From an uncultured Alcaligenaceae bacterium (lineage in GTDB: Bacteria; Pseudomonadota; Gammaproteobacteria; Burkholderiales; Burkholderiaceae_B): 8,665 bases of DNA. The notes beneath the pieces are model-generated. The model did no database searches, was not told the DNA's origin, and saw only the letters and a program-made list of their open reading frames with translations. A program made the position numbers and the translations under genes. This document shows positions 1 through 5,561 of this stretch, piece after piece; the stretch's first letter is position 1; the number at the start of each line of letters is the position of its first letter. The DNA is taken from assembly GCA_937897265.1 (NCBI GenBank), contig CALCPT010000102.1, positions 1 to 8,665 of the forward strand, read 5' to 3'.

Positions 1-47
1 GAGATACATTGGCGTGACTGGAGTTCAGACGTGTGCTCTTCCGATCT
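1..47. other. Sequencing adapter (artefact, not genomic)
   Basis: Bases 14-47 are identical to the 34-nt Illumina TruSeq index-side (read 2) adapter, from GTGACTGGAG to CTTCCGATCT. Bases 1-5 (gagat) match the end of the P7 flow-cell sequence, which leaves bases 6-13 (acattggc) in the position of an 8-nt sample index. The order P7 end, index, adapter is exactly that of an Illumina library molecule. Adapter identity is from memory of the published oligonucleotide; the order of parts is read directly. The segment should be trimmed, and real sequence begins at 48. Confidence 0.98.
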
Positions 48-222
48 ATGACTGCTCCGGTAGAGTGTGGTGAATCTGTGAAAATTAAAATAAGTAATAC
101 TCGACTTGCTTGATATTTGAGAGTTTAAATTTATCTTTTTTTGTTAGAGGCTATATTTCTCGAATGATTGACCTGCTGCCGGTCTTCGAAAACCGCGCGC
201 GTTTTTATTCGCGCACGACATT
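48..222. other. AT-rich non-coding left edge
   Basis: No gene is supported here. Bases 61-160 contain only 27 G or C, against roughly 60% in sampled lines of the neighbouring genes. The strip holds a T7 run at 136-142. A loose plus-strand promoter-like pair is also present: TTGATA at 110-115 and TATCTT at 132-137, spaced 16 nt. It would point toward the 3' end of the minus-strand oxidase gene, so it is weak evidence. A 21-codon open frame at 48-113 starts directly at the adapter junction and resembles nothing I know. Because the left flank is adapter, it is unclear whether this strip is a normal intergenic region or a misjoined fragment. Confidence 0.6.
189..216 (-). terminator. Likely intrinsic terminator of the 2-hydroxy-acid oxidase gene
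   Basis: Read on the minus strand, just after the TAG stop at 223-225, GTGCGCG (216-210) pairs with CGCGCGC (201-195). The stem has 7 bp with one G-T pair, around the 8-nt loop AATAAAAA. It is followed by GG and a short T4 (192-189). The stem is very GC-rich and well placed 7 nt after the stop, but the T tract is short and offset, so termination strength is uncertain. Confidence 0.55.
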
Positions 223-1398
223 CTAACGAGCCGAGCGCCCCACATACAGCAGCGACTCTGGTGTCAATTCACTCAACCTGTTGATGCCCATCATTGCCAT
301 GTTACGCAACACTTCTTGCTGCAGCAGTGAAATTCCGTGGGCAACACCCTCGGGGCCACCGACCGCCGCAGCGTAGTTAAAGGGTCGTCCCAAAAACACA
401 CTGCGAGCGCCCAACGCCATGGCCTTCATCATGTCGGTGCCACGACGCACGCCGCTATCGAGCATGACCGGGCCGTCTTTGAACTGTTCAACAATTTGTG
501 GCAAGACACGCAATGGCGCGACGGCTCCATCCAATTGCCGGCCGCCATGGTTTGAGACGATCACGCCGTCCATGCCGTACTGCCTGGCAAGTGCCGCATC
601 GTTGGGGTGCAAAATGCCTTTGATGACTAAAGGGCCCTTCCAGCGCTTACGAATGTCGCGCACGTGATCCCAACTTAATTGTCCGCGCGCCGAGAAATCG
701 CGCGCTACATTTGCTGAAATGATGGGAGCGCCGCGTGTCGCAAACGAGTTCTCAAAGTGAGGCATTCCGTGATGCCACAGCGTTTTGAGTAACGTGCCGA
801 ACAACCAACGCGGATGCGTCACACCTTGCCAAGCTAAGCGCAAGTTCGGTTGTAACGGCGTCGAAAAGCCGGTACGAACGTTGTTCTCACGATTCGATGA
901 TGCAGGTGTATCAACCGTCACCACAAGGGTTTTGAAACCGGCCGCATCGACCCGATCGATTAAGGGTGCAATGTCTTCGGTCTTGCCATGTAAATAAGCC
1001 TGAAACCACGCATCTGGGGCACGCTCAACGAGCTCTTCCATTTTGATCAAGGACGAGCCGCTCATAATCATTGGGATATTGGCTTGCTTCGCCGCTTCTG
1101 CCAAGACAATGTCACCACGATACGCCGACATCGCGGTGATCCCCATCGGTGCCATGCCAAAGGGAGCGTCGTACGTCTTGCCAAAAATTTCAACCTGCTG
1201 GCTGCGATTTGAAACATCCACTAGCGTCTGTGGAATGAATTCGTATTCTGCAAACACATCGCGATTCGACTGCAACGAATGACAGTCTTCGCAGGCCCCC
1301 GAAACATAGCCAAAAATCGGACGCGGCAGGCGCTTTTCGGCTTCGCGTTCAAAATCTGCCATCGATAAAATTTTTGCTAATGCTTTACGTTGAGTCAT
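223..1398 (-). CDS. FMN-dependent alpha-hydroxy-acid oxidase/dehydrogenase (LldD/mandelate dehydrogenase family)
   Basis: This 391-residue protein spans the whole FMN-dependent alpha-hydroxy-acid dehydrogenase barrel, close to the family's usual 380-400 residues. These enzymes oxidise L-2-hydroxy acids such as lactate, glycolate or mandelate to 2-oxo acids and pass electrons to quinone, cytochrome or oxygen. Visible motifs are the N-terminal FGYVSGA with Tyr31, the FMN loop APMGITAM (83-90), WFQAY with Tyr135, TVDTP (161-165), Arg170, and VIKGI with Lys260. The catalytic signature SNHGGRQLD (282-290) carries His284 and Arg287. The phosphate-binding DSGVRRGTD (314-322) and GRPF (337-340) follow. 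All catalytic residues expected for the family are present. No strong hydrophobic segment is seen, so it is cytosolic or peripheral. The substrate cannot be fixed from sequence; lactate or an aromatic or aliphatic 2-hydroxy acid are all possible. The ATG at 1398 lacks a clear Shine-Dalgarno and lies 21 nt after tcdA, which suggests co-transcription with it. Confidence 0.93.
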   Translation of the reverse strand: MTQRKALAKILSMADFEREAEKRLPRPIFGYVSGACEDCHSLQSNRDVFAEYEFIPQTLVDVSNRSQQVEIFGKTYDAPFGMAPMGITAMSAYRGDIVLAEAAKQANIPMIMSGSSLIKMEELVERAPDAWFQAYLHGKTEDIAPLIDRVDAAGFKTLVVTVDTPASSNRENNVRTGFSTPLQPNLRLAWQGVTHPRWLFGTLLKTLWHHGMPHFENSFATRGAPIISANVARDFSARGQLSWDHVRDIRKRWKGPLVIKGILHPNDAALARQYGMDGVIVSNHGGRQLDGAVAPLRVLPQIVEQFKDGPVMLDSGVRRGTDMMKAMALGARSVFLGRPFNYAAAVGGPEGVAHGISLLQQEVLRNMAMMGINRLSELTPESLLYVGRSAR

Positions 1399-1419
1399 GT
1401 CGTTATCGTTATTTGTGAT

Positions 1420-2268
1420 TTATTGTTTGGGCTCGGCCGCCGTCTGCGCCTGCAGAATAGTATTCACTGCTTCTGCCGCGGCTGCAAATCCCATCGCTGC
1501 TGTGACAGTAACCGTTGAACCATACCCAGCGCAAGACAGCCCTTGCAATGCATTCCCCTCTGCCGGTTGCTGCCAGACTTCAGGCAGCCGGGTGGGTTGG
1601 TCAACCCAAAGCACTCGCACCCCCATTTTAGGCACACGTTTAAGCGCTTTGCCAGCGGCGTTGGCGGCGCGCGCAAAGCGATGGTCGCGTCTTAAGATAT
1701 TGCGCATTCGCGCTAACAAGGCGTCATGCGTTGCCTGAGCGAGGTCGCCTGCCTGCAAAGCCAATGCATTGGTTTTTCCGCCAGCTCCTCCGCACACGAT
1801 CAAGGCTTGCTGGCGTGCCCGAGACTGCAGCACCATCGCGATCTTCGCAGCAACTTGATCGGTACAGTCAAGCACCATATTCAGCTCAGCGGGCAGCACC
1901 TGCTCGACATTCTCAGGCGTTAAAAAATCATCTACCAAGGTCAGGCGACAACCCGGATGAATACTTTGAATTCTTTGAGCCATCGCCTCAATCTTTGACT
2001 GACCCAAGGTCTCAGTCAGCGCGTGCACCTGCCGGTTAATGTTGGATTCGGCAACATGATCAAGGTCGATCAAGGTGAGAGCTCCGATACCGCTTCGAGC
2101 CAACGCTTCTGCAGCCCAAGAGCCTACGCCGCCAATGCCAACGACGGCGACATGAGCTTGTTGCAGCGCAATACCGCTGTGCGCACCGTACAGACGCTCT
2201 AGCCCGCCGAAGCGGCGCTCAGCGTCAGAAGTGTGGCTCAATTGCTCTGTTACGAGGTCTTTTTGCAT
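1420..2268 (-). CDS. tcdA: tRNA threonylcarbamoyladenosine dehydratase TcdA (CsdL)
   Basis: The 282-residue protein belongs to the E1/MoeB/ThiF superfamily and closely follows E. coli TcdA (268 residues). TcdA uses ATP to dehydrate t6A37 of ANN-decoding tRNAs to cyclic ct6A, helped in E. coli by the CsdA/CsdE sulfur-transfer pair. Visible parts are the N-terminal RRFGGLERLYG (18-28), the nucleotide loop GIGGVGS (44-50) and the acidic LIDLD strand end (67-70). NINRQVHAL (76-84) carries the arginine that contacts ATP phosphates; Lys92 and DCTDQ (134-138) follow. GGAGGKT (160-166) and the C-terminal SCAGYGSTVTVTAAMGF (245-261) are typical of TcdA rather than MoeB or ThiF. The stretch around 180-215 is basic, consistent with tRNA contact. 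The N terminus is about 10 residues longer than in E. coli, but no later start preserves the RRFGG motif. It leads a minus-strand pair with the oxidase gene downstream. Confidence 0.96.
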   Translation of the reverse strand: MQKDLVTEQLSHTSDAERRFGGLERLYGAHSGIALQQAHVAVVGIGGVGSWAAEALARSGIGALTLIDLDHVAESNINRQVHALTETLGQSKIEAMAQRIQSIHPGCRLTLVDDFLTPENVEQVLPAELNMVLDCTDQVAAKIAMVLQSRARQQALIVCGGAGGKTNALALQAGDLAQATHDALLARMRNILRRDHRFARAANAAGKALKRVPKMGVRVLWVDQPTRLPEVWQQPAEGNALQGLSCAGYGSTVTVTAAMGFAAAAEAVNTILQAQTAAEPKQ

Positions 2269-2291
2269 GATCTACCCAAAAAACCGCACGG

Positions 2292-2310
2292 CGCGCTCGA
2301 CAAGAGCGCG
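2292..2310. repeat. Perfect GC-rich inverted repeat between tcdA and the MFS gene
   Basis: CGCGCTC (2292-2298) and GAGCGCG (2304-2310) are perfect inverted arms around the 5-nt spacer GACAA, in the 77-nt gap between two divergent genes. On the tcdA strand an 8-nt CCGTGCGG and then T6 (2283-2278) follow the arm. The T run is therefore too far from this stem for a classical terminator. It could be an operator serving both divergent genes, or a leader hairpin in either transcript. The repeat is seen directly; its role is unknown. Confidence 0.5.
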
Positions 2311-2345
2311 AGAGAGGAACACAATTTACCCTTAATACTGTGAGC

Positions 2346-3578
2346 ATGTCGCCCCCCCAACCTTCGCCCCAATCGCTACCGTCTGCTTTTGCCAGCGCGG
2401 GGGTCCTGTGTCTGTTGATCATGCTAGTGCACATTGCGATTTCGGGAGGCCGAGTCGCCGTAACGCTCACTGCACTCAAACTCGGGCGCTCGACACTTGA
2501 GGTGGGCATACTGATCGCAGTGTTTGCGCTTTTGCCGATGCTCTGTTCGGTGAAAGCCGGTCGCTTAATTGATGTGATCGGGCCCTTCAAACCCATGCGG
2601 GCGAGCGCGATCATGGTCATTGTCGGGGCCTTGGTGCCCTTCGCCTGGCAAAGCCTACCCTCTCTGATGATTGCGGCAGTGTTGATTGGCTCAGGTCATA
2701 TGATCTTTCAAATTGCAGTGCAGCGCCAAATGGGTCAAAGCACTGGCGAAGAACGCCTACGCAATTTTTCATGGCTCTCCTTAGCAATGGCCACCTCTGG
2801 GCTGGTCGGCCCGCTGATCGCCGGAATCTCGATCGACTATCTTGGGCACCGAAGCGTTTTTGCGCTGTTAGCGCTGTCACCGATCCTCTGCTTTATGGGT
2901 GTCATGCGCATGAAGCGCTACCTCGTCAACTCACATGTCAAGCTTCCAGCCACTCAAGTCAAACGCAGCGTCACCGACCTATTTGCCAGCAAAGAACTAC
3001 GCAGGGTGTTTATCGCGAACATGCTGCTTTCAAGTGCCTGGGATACGCACGGCTTTGTCGTACCAATTTTTGGCGTCAGCGCAGGTTTGTCAGCCACAAC
3101 CATCGGGCTCATTTTGGCGTCGTTTGCCTGCGCCACGATCGTCATTCGCATCGTGCTGCCCTGGATTCAACGCCACATTCGCCCTTGGCAACTGATTCAT
3201 GCTGCTTTGGTCGCTGCGGGCATCAACTTTTTACTCTACCCGTTCTTGTCGCAAGTGTGGATTTTGATGTCGATGTCTTTTGTACTTGGGTTAGCCCTAG
3301 GCTCGACTCAACCGGGGATTTTGGCCCTCTTGCAGCAATATGCTCCGCCCGGTCGCGCGGGCGAAGCGTTCGGTTTGCGCATGGCGTTGATTAACGGCTG
3401 TCAGGTCACCTTACCACTTGCCTTTGGAGCCTTGGGTACCGTCATGGGTGGCGTCATGCCATTGTTTTGGATTACCGCCACGGCGCTTGGCGCAGGGCGC
3501 TGGTTTACCCGCGATGCCGAACTGCCAAACAGCAGCACAACAGGACCACGCCCGCCCCCACCGCCAACGCCCAATTAA
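2346..3578 (+). CDS. Major facilitator superfamily transporter
   Basis: The 410-residue, strongly hydrophobic protein has about 12 predicted membrane segments, the usual MFS size and layout. A charged cytoplasmic stretch around residues 183-220 splits it into two halves. The loop between the second and third segments holds AGRLIDVIGPFKPM (about 71-84), the conserved MFS motif A with Gly, Asp and basic residues. The C-terminal half carries a similar GRAGEAFGLRMALINGC stretch (about 336-352). MFS proteins of this size move small solutes or drugs across the inner membrane by uniport, symport or antiport; the substrate cannot be told here. The tail ends in a run of prolines, PRPPPPPTPN. The ATG at 2346 is preferred, although an in-frame GTG at 2340 would add two residues. 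No good Shine-Dalgarno precedes either. A TAATAC box at 2333-2338 would place a transcript start almost at the ATG, so a leaderless message is conceivable. chaC follows 5 nt downstream. Confidence 0.88.
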   Translation: MSPPQPSPQSLPSAFASAGVLCLLIMLVHIAISGGRVAVTLTALKLGRSTLEVGILIAVFALLPMLCSVKAGRLIDVIGPFKPMRASAIMVIVGALVPFAWQSLPSLMIAAVLIGSGHMIFQIAVQRQMGQSTGEERLRNFSWLSLAMATSGLVGPLIAGISIDYLGHRSVFALLALSPILCFMGVMRMKRYLVNSHVKLPATQVKRSVTDLFASKELRRVFIANMLLSSAWDTHGFVVPIFGVSAGLSATTIGLILASFACATIVIRIVLPWIQRHIRPWQLIHAALVAAGINFLLYPFLSQVWILMSMSFVLGLALGSTQPGILALLQQYAPPGRAGEAFGLRMALINGCQVTLPLAFGALGTVMGGVMPLFWITATALGAGRWFTRDAELPNSSTTGPRPPPPPTPN

Positions 3579-3583
3579 CACTT

Positions 3584-4243
3584 ATGTCCTTAGCGCACCC
3601 AGCTCCCCCCTTAGCCAGCACGTTTGTTCGCTGGACCGAACAAGAACGGCAAGCTTCGCTGAATGAAGCACTGAGCAACTGGCGACCGGGGCAAGATCTT
3701 TGGATTTTTGGCTACGGCTCGCTGATTTGGCGACCCGAATTTGAGTTTGCCGAACAACGCGCGGCGACTCTCGACGGTTATCACCGCTCGTTGTGCCTCT
3801 GGTCACGCATCAATCGTGGCACCCCTGAAACTCCCGGACTCGTCTTTGGGCTAGAACAAACCGGCACCTGTCAGGGCATGGTGTTCAAGATCCCTAGCCA
3901 AAACGTCGAACAGACCTTCGATGCGGTCTGGAAACGCGAAATGGGAACCGGCGCTTACCTACCAAGTTGGCTCACCTGTGCAACCTCTCAGGGCGCAGTC
4001 ACAGCAATGGCCTTTGTCATCGATCGCCGAGGCCCTGCCTATGTCAAACAACCCCCTGAGGATGACTTAGTTGAGATTATCTGTCGAGCCCATGGCACCT
4101 ATGGCTCGTGCTTCGATTACGTGACACAAACTGCCGTATCGCTCGAGGCGGCGGGGATTTGCGACCAACATCTCGCCAACTTGACCGAGCGCCTGAGGCA
4201 GCGCCGACAGCAGCGTGATCAAACCGAACAGCAGCAACAGTAG
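3584..4243 (+). CDS. chaC: Glutathione-specific gamma-glutamylcyclotransferase, ChaC family
   Basis: The 219-residue protein matches ChaC (E. coli 231 residues). ChaC cleaves glutathione to 5-oxoproline and cysteinylglycine in the cytoplasm. An N-terminal WTEQER helix (about 16-21) precedes LWIFGYGSLIW (39-49), the hallmark nucleotide-like loop of the fold. Later comes VWKREMGTGAYLPSW (115-129), whose Glu119 is the catalytic acid/base. GTYGSCFDYV (171-180) sits where the family usually has a G-x-x-G-x-N-x-x-Y segment; a Cys replaces the usual Asn, a mild deviation. The tail is rich in Arg and Gln. The frame stays open to 3467, but those extra codons lie inside the MFS gene and do not resemble ChaC. 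The ATG at 3584, 5 nt after the MFS stop, gives a normal N terminus. There is no clear ribosome site, so translational coupling with the MFS gene is likely. Whether the transporter moves a glutathione-related compound is only a guess from adjacency. Confidence 0.92.
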   Translation: MSLAHPAPPLASTFVRWTEQERQASLNEALSNWRPGQDLWIFGYGSLIWRPEFEFAEQRAATLDGYHRSLCLWSRINRGTPETPGLVFGLEQTGTCQGMVFKIPSQNVEQTFDAVWKREMGTGAYLPSWLTCATSQGAVTAMAFVIDRRGPAYVKQPPEDDLVEIICRAHGTYGSCFDYVTQTAVSLEAAGICDQHLANLTERLRQRRQQRDQTEQQQQ

Positions 4244-4307
4244 TCACACTCGCAACAGTGCAGTAGCGGCAATCACAGCAAGCGCCACCGGAGCGTCAAT
4301 CTCAGCA

Positions 4308-4327
4308 GCCAGTAATCGCCAGTAATC
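4308..4327. repeat. Tandem 10-bp duplication in the chaC-pdxH gap
   Basis: GCCAGTAATC occurs twice in direct succession, at 4308-4317 and 4318-4327, without a mismatch. It lies 64 nt after chaC and about 88 nt before pdxH. Two adjacent 10-bp copies put equal faces of the helix in register, which can suit a protein dimer or pair. A simple slippage duplication is equally possible. A second short direct repeat, GCAACAGT, spans the chaC stop (4234-4241 and 4252-4259). Confidence 0.6.
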
Positions 4328-4369
4328 CCTTACGCCGAGAGTTGGTTGCCCACGTTACACTGAGGCTTG

Positions 4370-4391
4370 AGCACCCGTTGGGCGCTTTTTT
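4370..4391 (+). terminator. Terminator-like hairpin ahead of pdxH
   Basis: AGCACCC (4370-4376) pairs with GGGCGCT (4380-4386) around the loop GTT, with one A-C mismatch inside the 7-position stem. It runs straight into T6 (4386-4391). This is the layout of a Rho-independent terminator and could end the MFS-chaC transcript. It stops only 23 nt before the pdxH ATG, which leaves no room for a promoter in between. Either it acts as an attenuator in a pdxH leader or it is not functional. Confidence 0.5.
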
Positions 4392-4414
4392 GATCTACCT
4401 CACCTGGATTAATC

Positions 4415-5044
4415 ATGTCGATCGCAGATCTGCGGCAAAGCTACGAAAAAGGGACCCTTCTTGAGCAGGATGCCAAAGCCTCTCCCTATGAGCAGTTTGG
4501 CCTGTGGTTCGAGCAGGCGCTCGAGCAAAACGTTACTGAACCCAACGCCATGACCCTGGCTACAGCTGACGCACAGGGGCGCCCCTCAGCGAGAATCGTT
4601 CTGCTCAAGGGTTTTGACGAGTCTGGCTTTGTGTTCTACACCAACTACAACTCGCGCAAGGGTCAGGATTTGGCGGCGCAGCCTTGGGCCAGTCTGAACT
4701 TTTTTTGGCAACCACTTGAACGCCAAGTTCGCATTAACGGACTGATCGACAAAGTGTCTGCGCAAGAGTCTGACGAATATTTTCACAGCCGCCCGCTGGG
4801 TTCGCGTCTAGGGGCTTGGGTCTCGGCACAAAGCCAACCCACGACACTTGCTGCGCTCGAAGCCAACACGGCTGCGGTACAACAAAAATATGGTGAGCAA
4901 CCGCCGCGCCCACCCCACTGGGGTGGCTATCGTTTGGCGCCTGAGTATTTTGAATTTTGGCAAGGACGCCCTTCGCGTTTGCACGACCGCCTTACCTACC
5001 AACGCTCTGGCATTAGCTGGGCACTCGAACGCATCTCTCCATAA
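4415..5044 (+). CDS. pdxH: Pyridoxine/pyridoxamine 5'-phosphate oxidase PdxH
   Basis: The 209-residue protein is a full-length PdxH; the family is usually 205-220 residues. It is an FMN enzyme that oxidises pyridoxine or pyridoxamine 5'-phosphate to pyridoxal 5'-phosphate, the last step of PLP synthesis and salvage, in the cytoplasm. Family blocks appear in order: RIVLLK (60-65), [10 protein letters not shown] (74-83) for FMN phosphate, [14 protein letters not shown] (96-109), [16 protein letters not shown] (125-140), [11 protein letters not shown] (166-176), and the C-terminal [12 protein letters not shown] (181-192) that binds the PLP phosphate. All expected Arg, Lys and His residues are present. 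The ATG at 4415 gives the normal N terminus [10 protein letters not shown]. Upstream there is only a weak ribosome site but a terminator-like hairpin. The gene ends TAA, then one base, then the ATG of the next gene, so the two are very probably co-translated. Confidence 0.97.
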   Translation: MSIADLRQSYEKGTLLEQDAKASPYEQFGLWFEQALEQNVTEPNAMTLATADAQGRPSARIVLLKGFDESGFVFYTNYNSRKGQDLAAQPWASLNFFWQPLERQVRINGLIDKVSAQESDEYFHSRPLGSRLGAWVSAQSQPTTLAALEANTAAVQQKYGEQPPRPPHWGGYRLAPEYFEFWQGRPSRLHDRLTYQRSGISWALERISP

Positions 5045-5045
5045 C

Positions 5046-5552
5046 ATGACAGCCTCTGCACCAACTTTTGATTCTGCCTTTTTTCGGGCGACTCTCGGTC
5101 GCTTTCCGACCGGCGTAGCAGTTATTACAGCAAGCCTTCCGGGGCAAGCGCCCGTTGGGCTGACTGTCAGCTCCTTTAACTCAGTCTCGCTTGAGCCGCC
5201 ACTCGTGCTGTTCAGTTTGTCGCGCGGTTCGTCATCCATGGCGACCATGCAAGACTGCGAACGCTACGTGATCCATGTCATGAGTCACGAACAGCTCGGA
5301 GTTTCTCATCGCTTTACTCGAGGCACGCCAGCAGAACGATTTGCTGATATGCCGGTCGTCAAAGCCCCGGGCGGCTCACCCCGTCTAGACCTACCTTGTG
5401 CCGCGTGGTTTGAATGTTTCAACCGCAGTCGCTACGACGAGGGCGATCATATTATTTTTATTGGCGAAGTTGAGCACTGCGAGCGCTCAGAGGCTTTGCC
5501 CTTGGTGTACCACGCAGGTGGTTACGACCTCACCCCTAACCTTCAAAAATAA
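5046..5552 (+). CDS. Flavin reductase-like, FMN-binding split-barrel protein
   Basis: The 168-residue protein fits the flavin reductase-like domain family (HpaC/DIM6/NTAB type, commonly 160-180 residues). Members bind FMN in a split barrel, and many reduce flavin with NAD(P)H to feed a partner monooxygenase. Visible blocks are FRATLGRFPTGVAVITA (13-29), VGLTVSSFNSVSLEPPLVLFSLSR (37-60) for flavin, the HRFTRGTPAERFAD segment (88-101), the GDHIIFIGEVEHCE strand (133-146), and PLVYHAGGY near the C terminus (152-160). An upstream in-frame extension back to 4848 lies inside pdxH and has no family resemblance. The ATG at 5046, one base after the pdxH stop, is therefore chosen. No monooxygenase partner is encoded in the window. 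PdxH has the same overall fold, but the sequences are clearly different, so this is not an evident recent duplication. The specific reaction is unknown. Confidence 0.88.
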   Translation: MTASAPTFDSAFFRATLGRFPTGVAVITASLPGQAPVGLTVSSFNSVSLEPPLVLFSLSRGSSSMATMQDCERYVIHVMSHEQLGVSHRFTRGTPAERFADMPVVKAPGGSPRLDLPCAAWFECFNRSRYDEGDHIIFIGEVEHCERSEALPLVYHAGGYDLTPNLQK

Positions 5553-5561
5553 CTCGAAGTC

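Noticed and set aside
48..113. A 21-codon open frame beginning at the adapter junction
   Set aside because: It starts exactly where library DNA ends, has no ribosome site that belongs to the genome, and resembles no known peptide. The frame is short enough to occur by chance.
110..137. Promoter-like TTGATA / TATCTT pair on the plus strand
   Set aside because: AT-rich DNA yields such pairs easily, and it would fire into the 3' end of a convergent gene with no plus-strand gene after it.
2225..2620. A 131-codon minus-strand frame across the tcdA/MFS divergent gap
   Set aside because: It overlaps the starts of two well-supported genes, has no recognisable domain, and its product looks like a mirror of MFS codons.
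2771..3394. A 207-codon plus-strand open frame inside the MFS gene
   Set aside because: It lies wholly within the MFS reading frame's span in another frame. Its translation is rich in Arg, His and Ser with no family resemblance, and the MFS frame has clear membrane segments and motif A.
3546..3575. Proline-coding C-rich run at the end of the MFS gene as a possible special element
   Set aside because: It is a simple low-complexity C-terminal tail that precedes a normal stop codon. No repeat unit or structure is evident.
3467..3583. Upstream extension of the chaC frame by 39 codons
   Set aside because: These codons overlap the end of the MFS gene and do not look like a ChaC N terminus. The ATG at 3584 gives the expected length and follows the MFS stop closely.
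4332..4351. Promoter for pdxH from TTGGTT and TACACT
   Set aside because: The boxes are separated by only 8 nt, far from the 16-18 nt needed by sigma-70, and no better -35 was found.
4848..5045. Upstream extension of the flavin reductase frame by 66 codons
   Set aside because: It lies inside conserved pdxH coding sequence and would double up family-unrelated residues. The ATG at 5046 matches the normal domain start.
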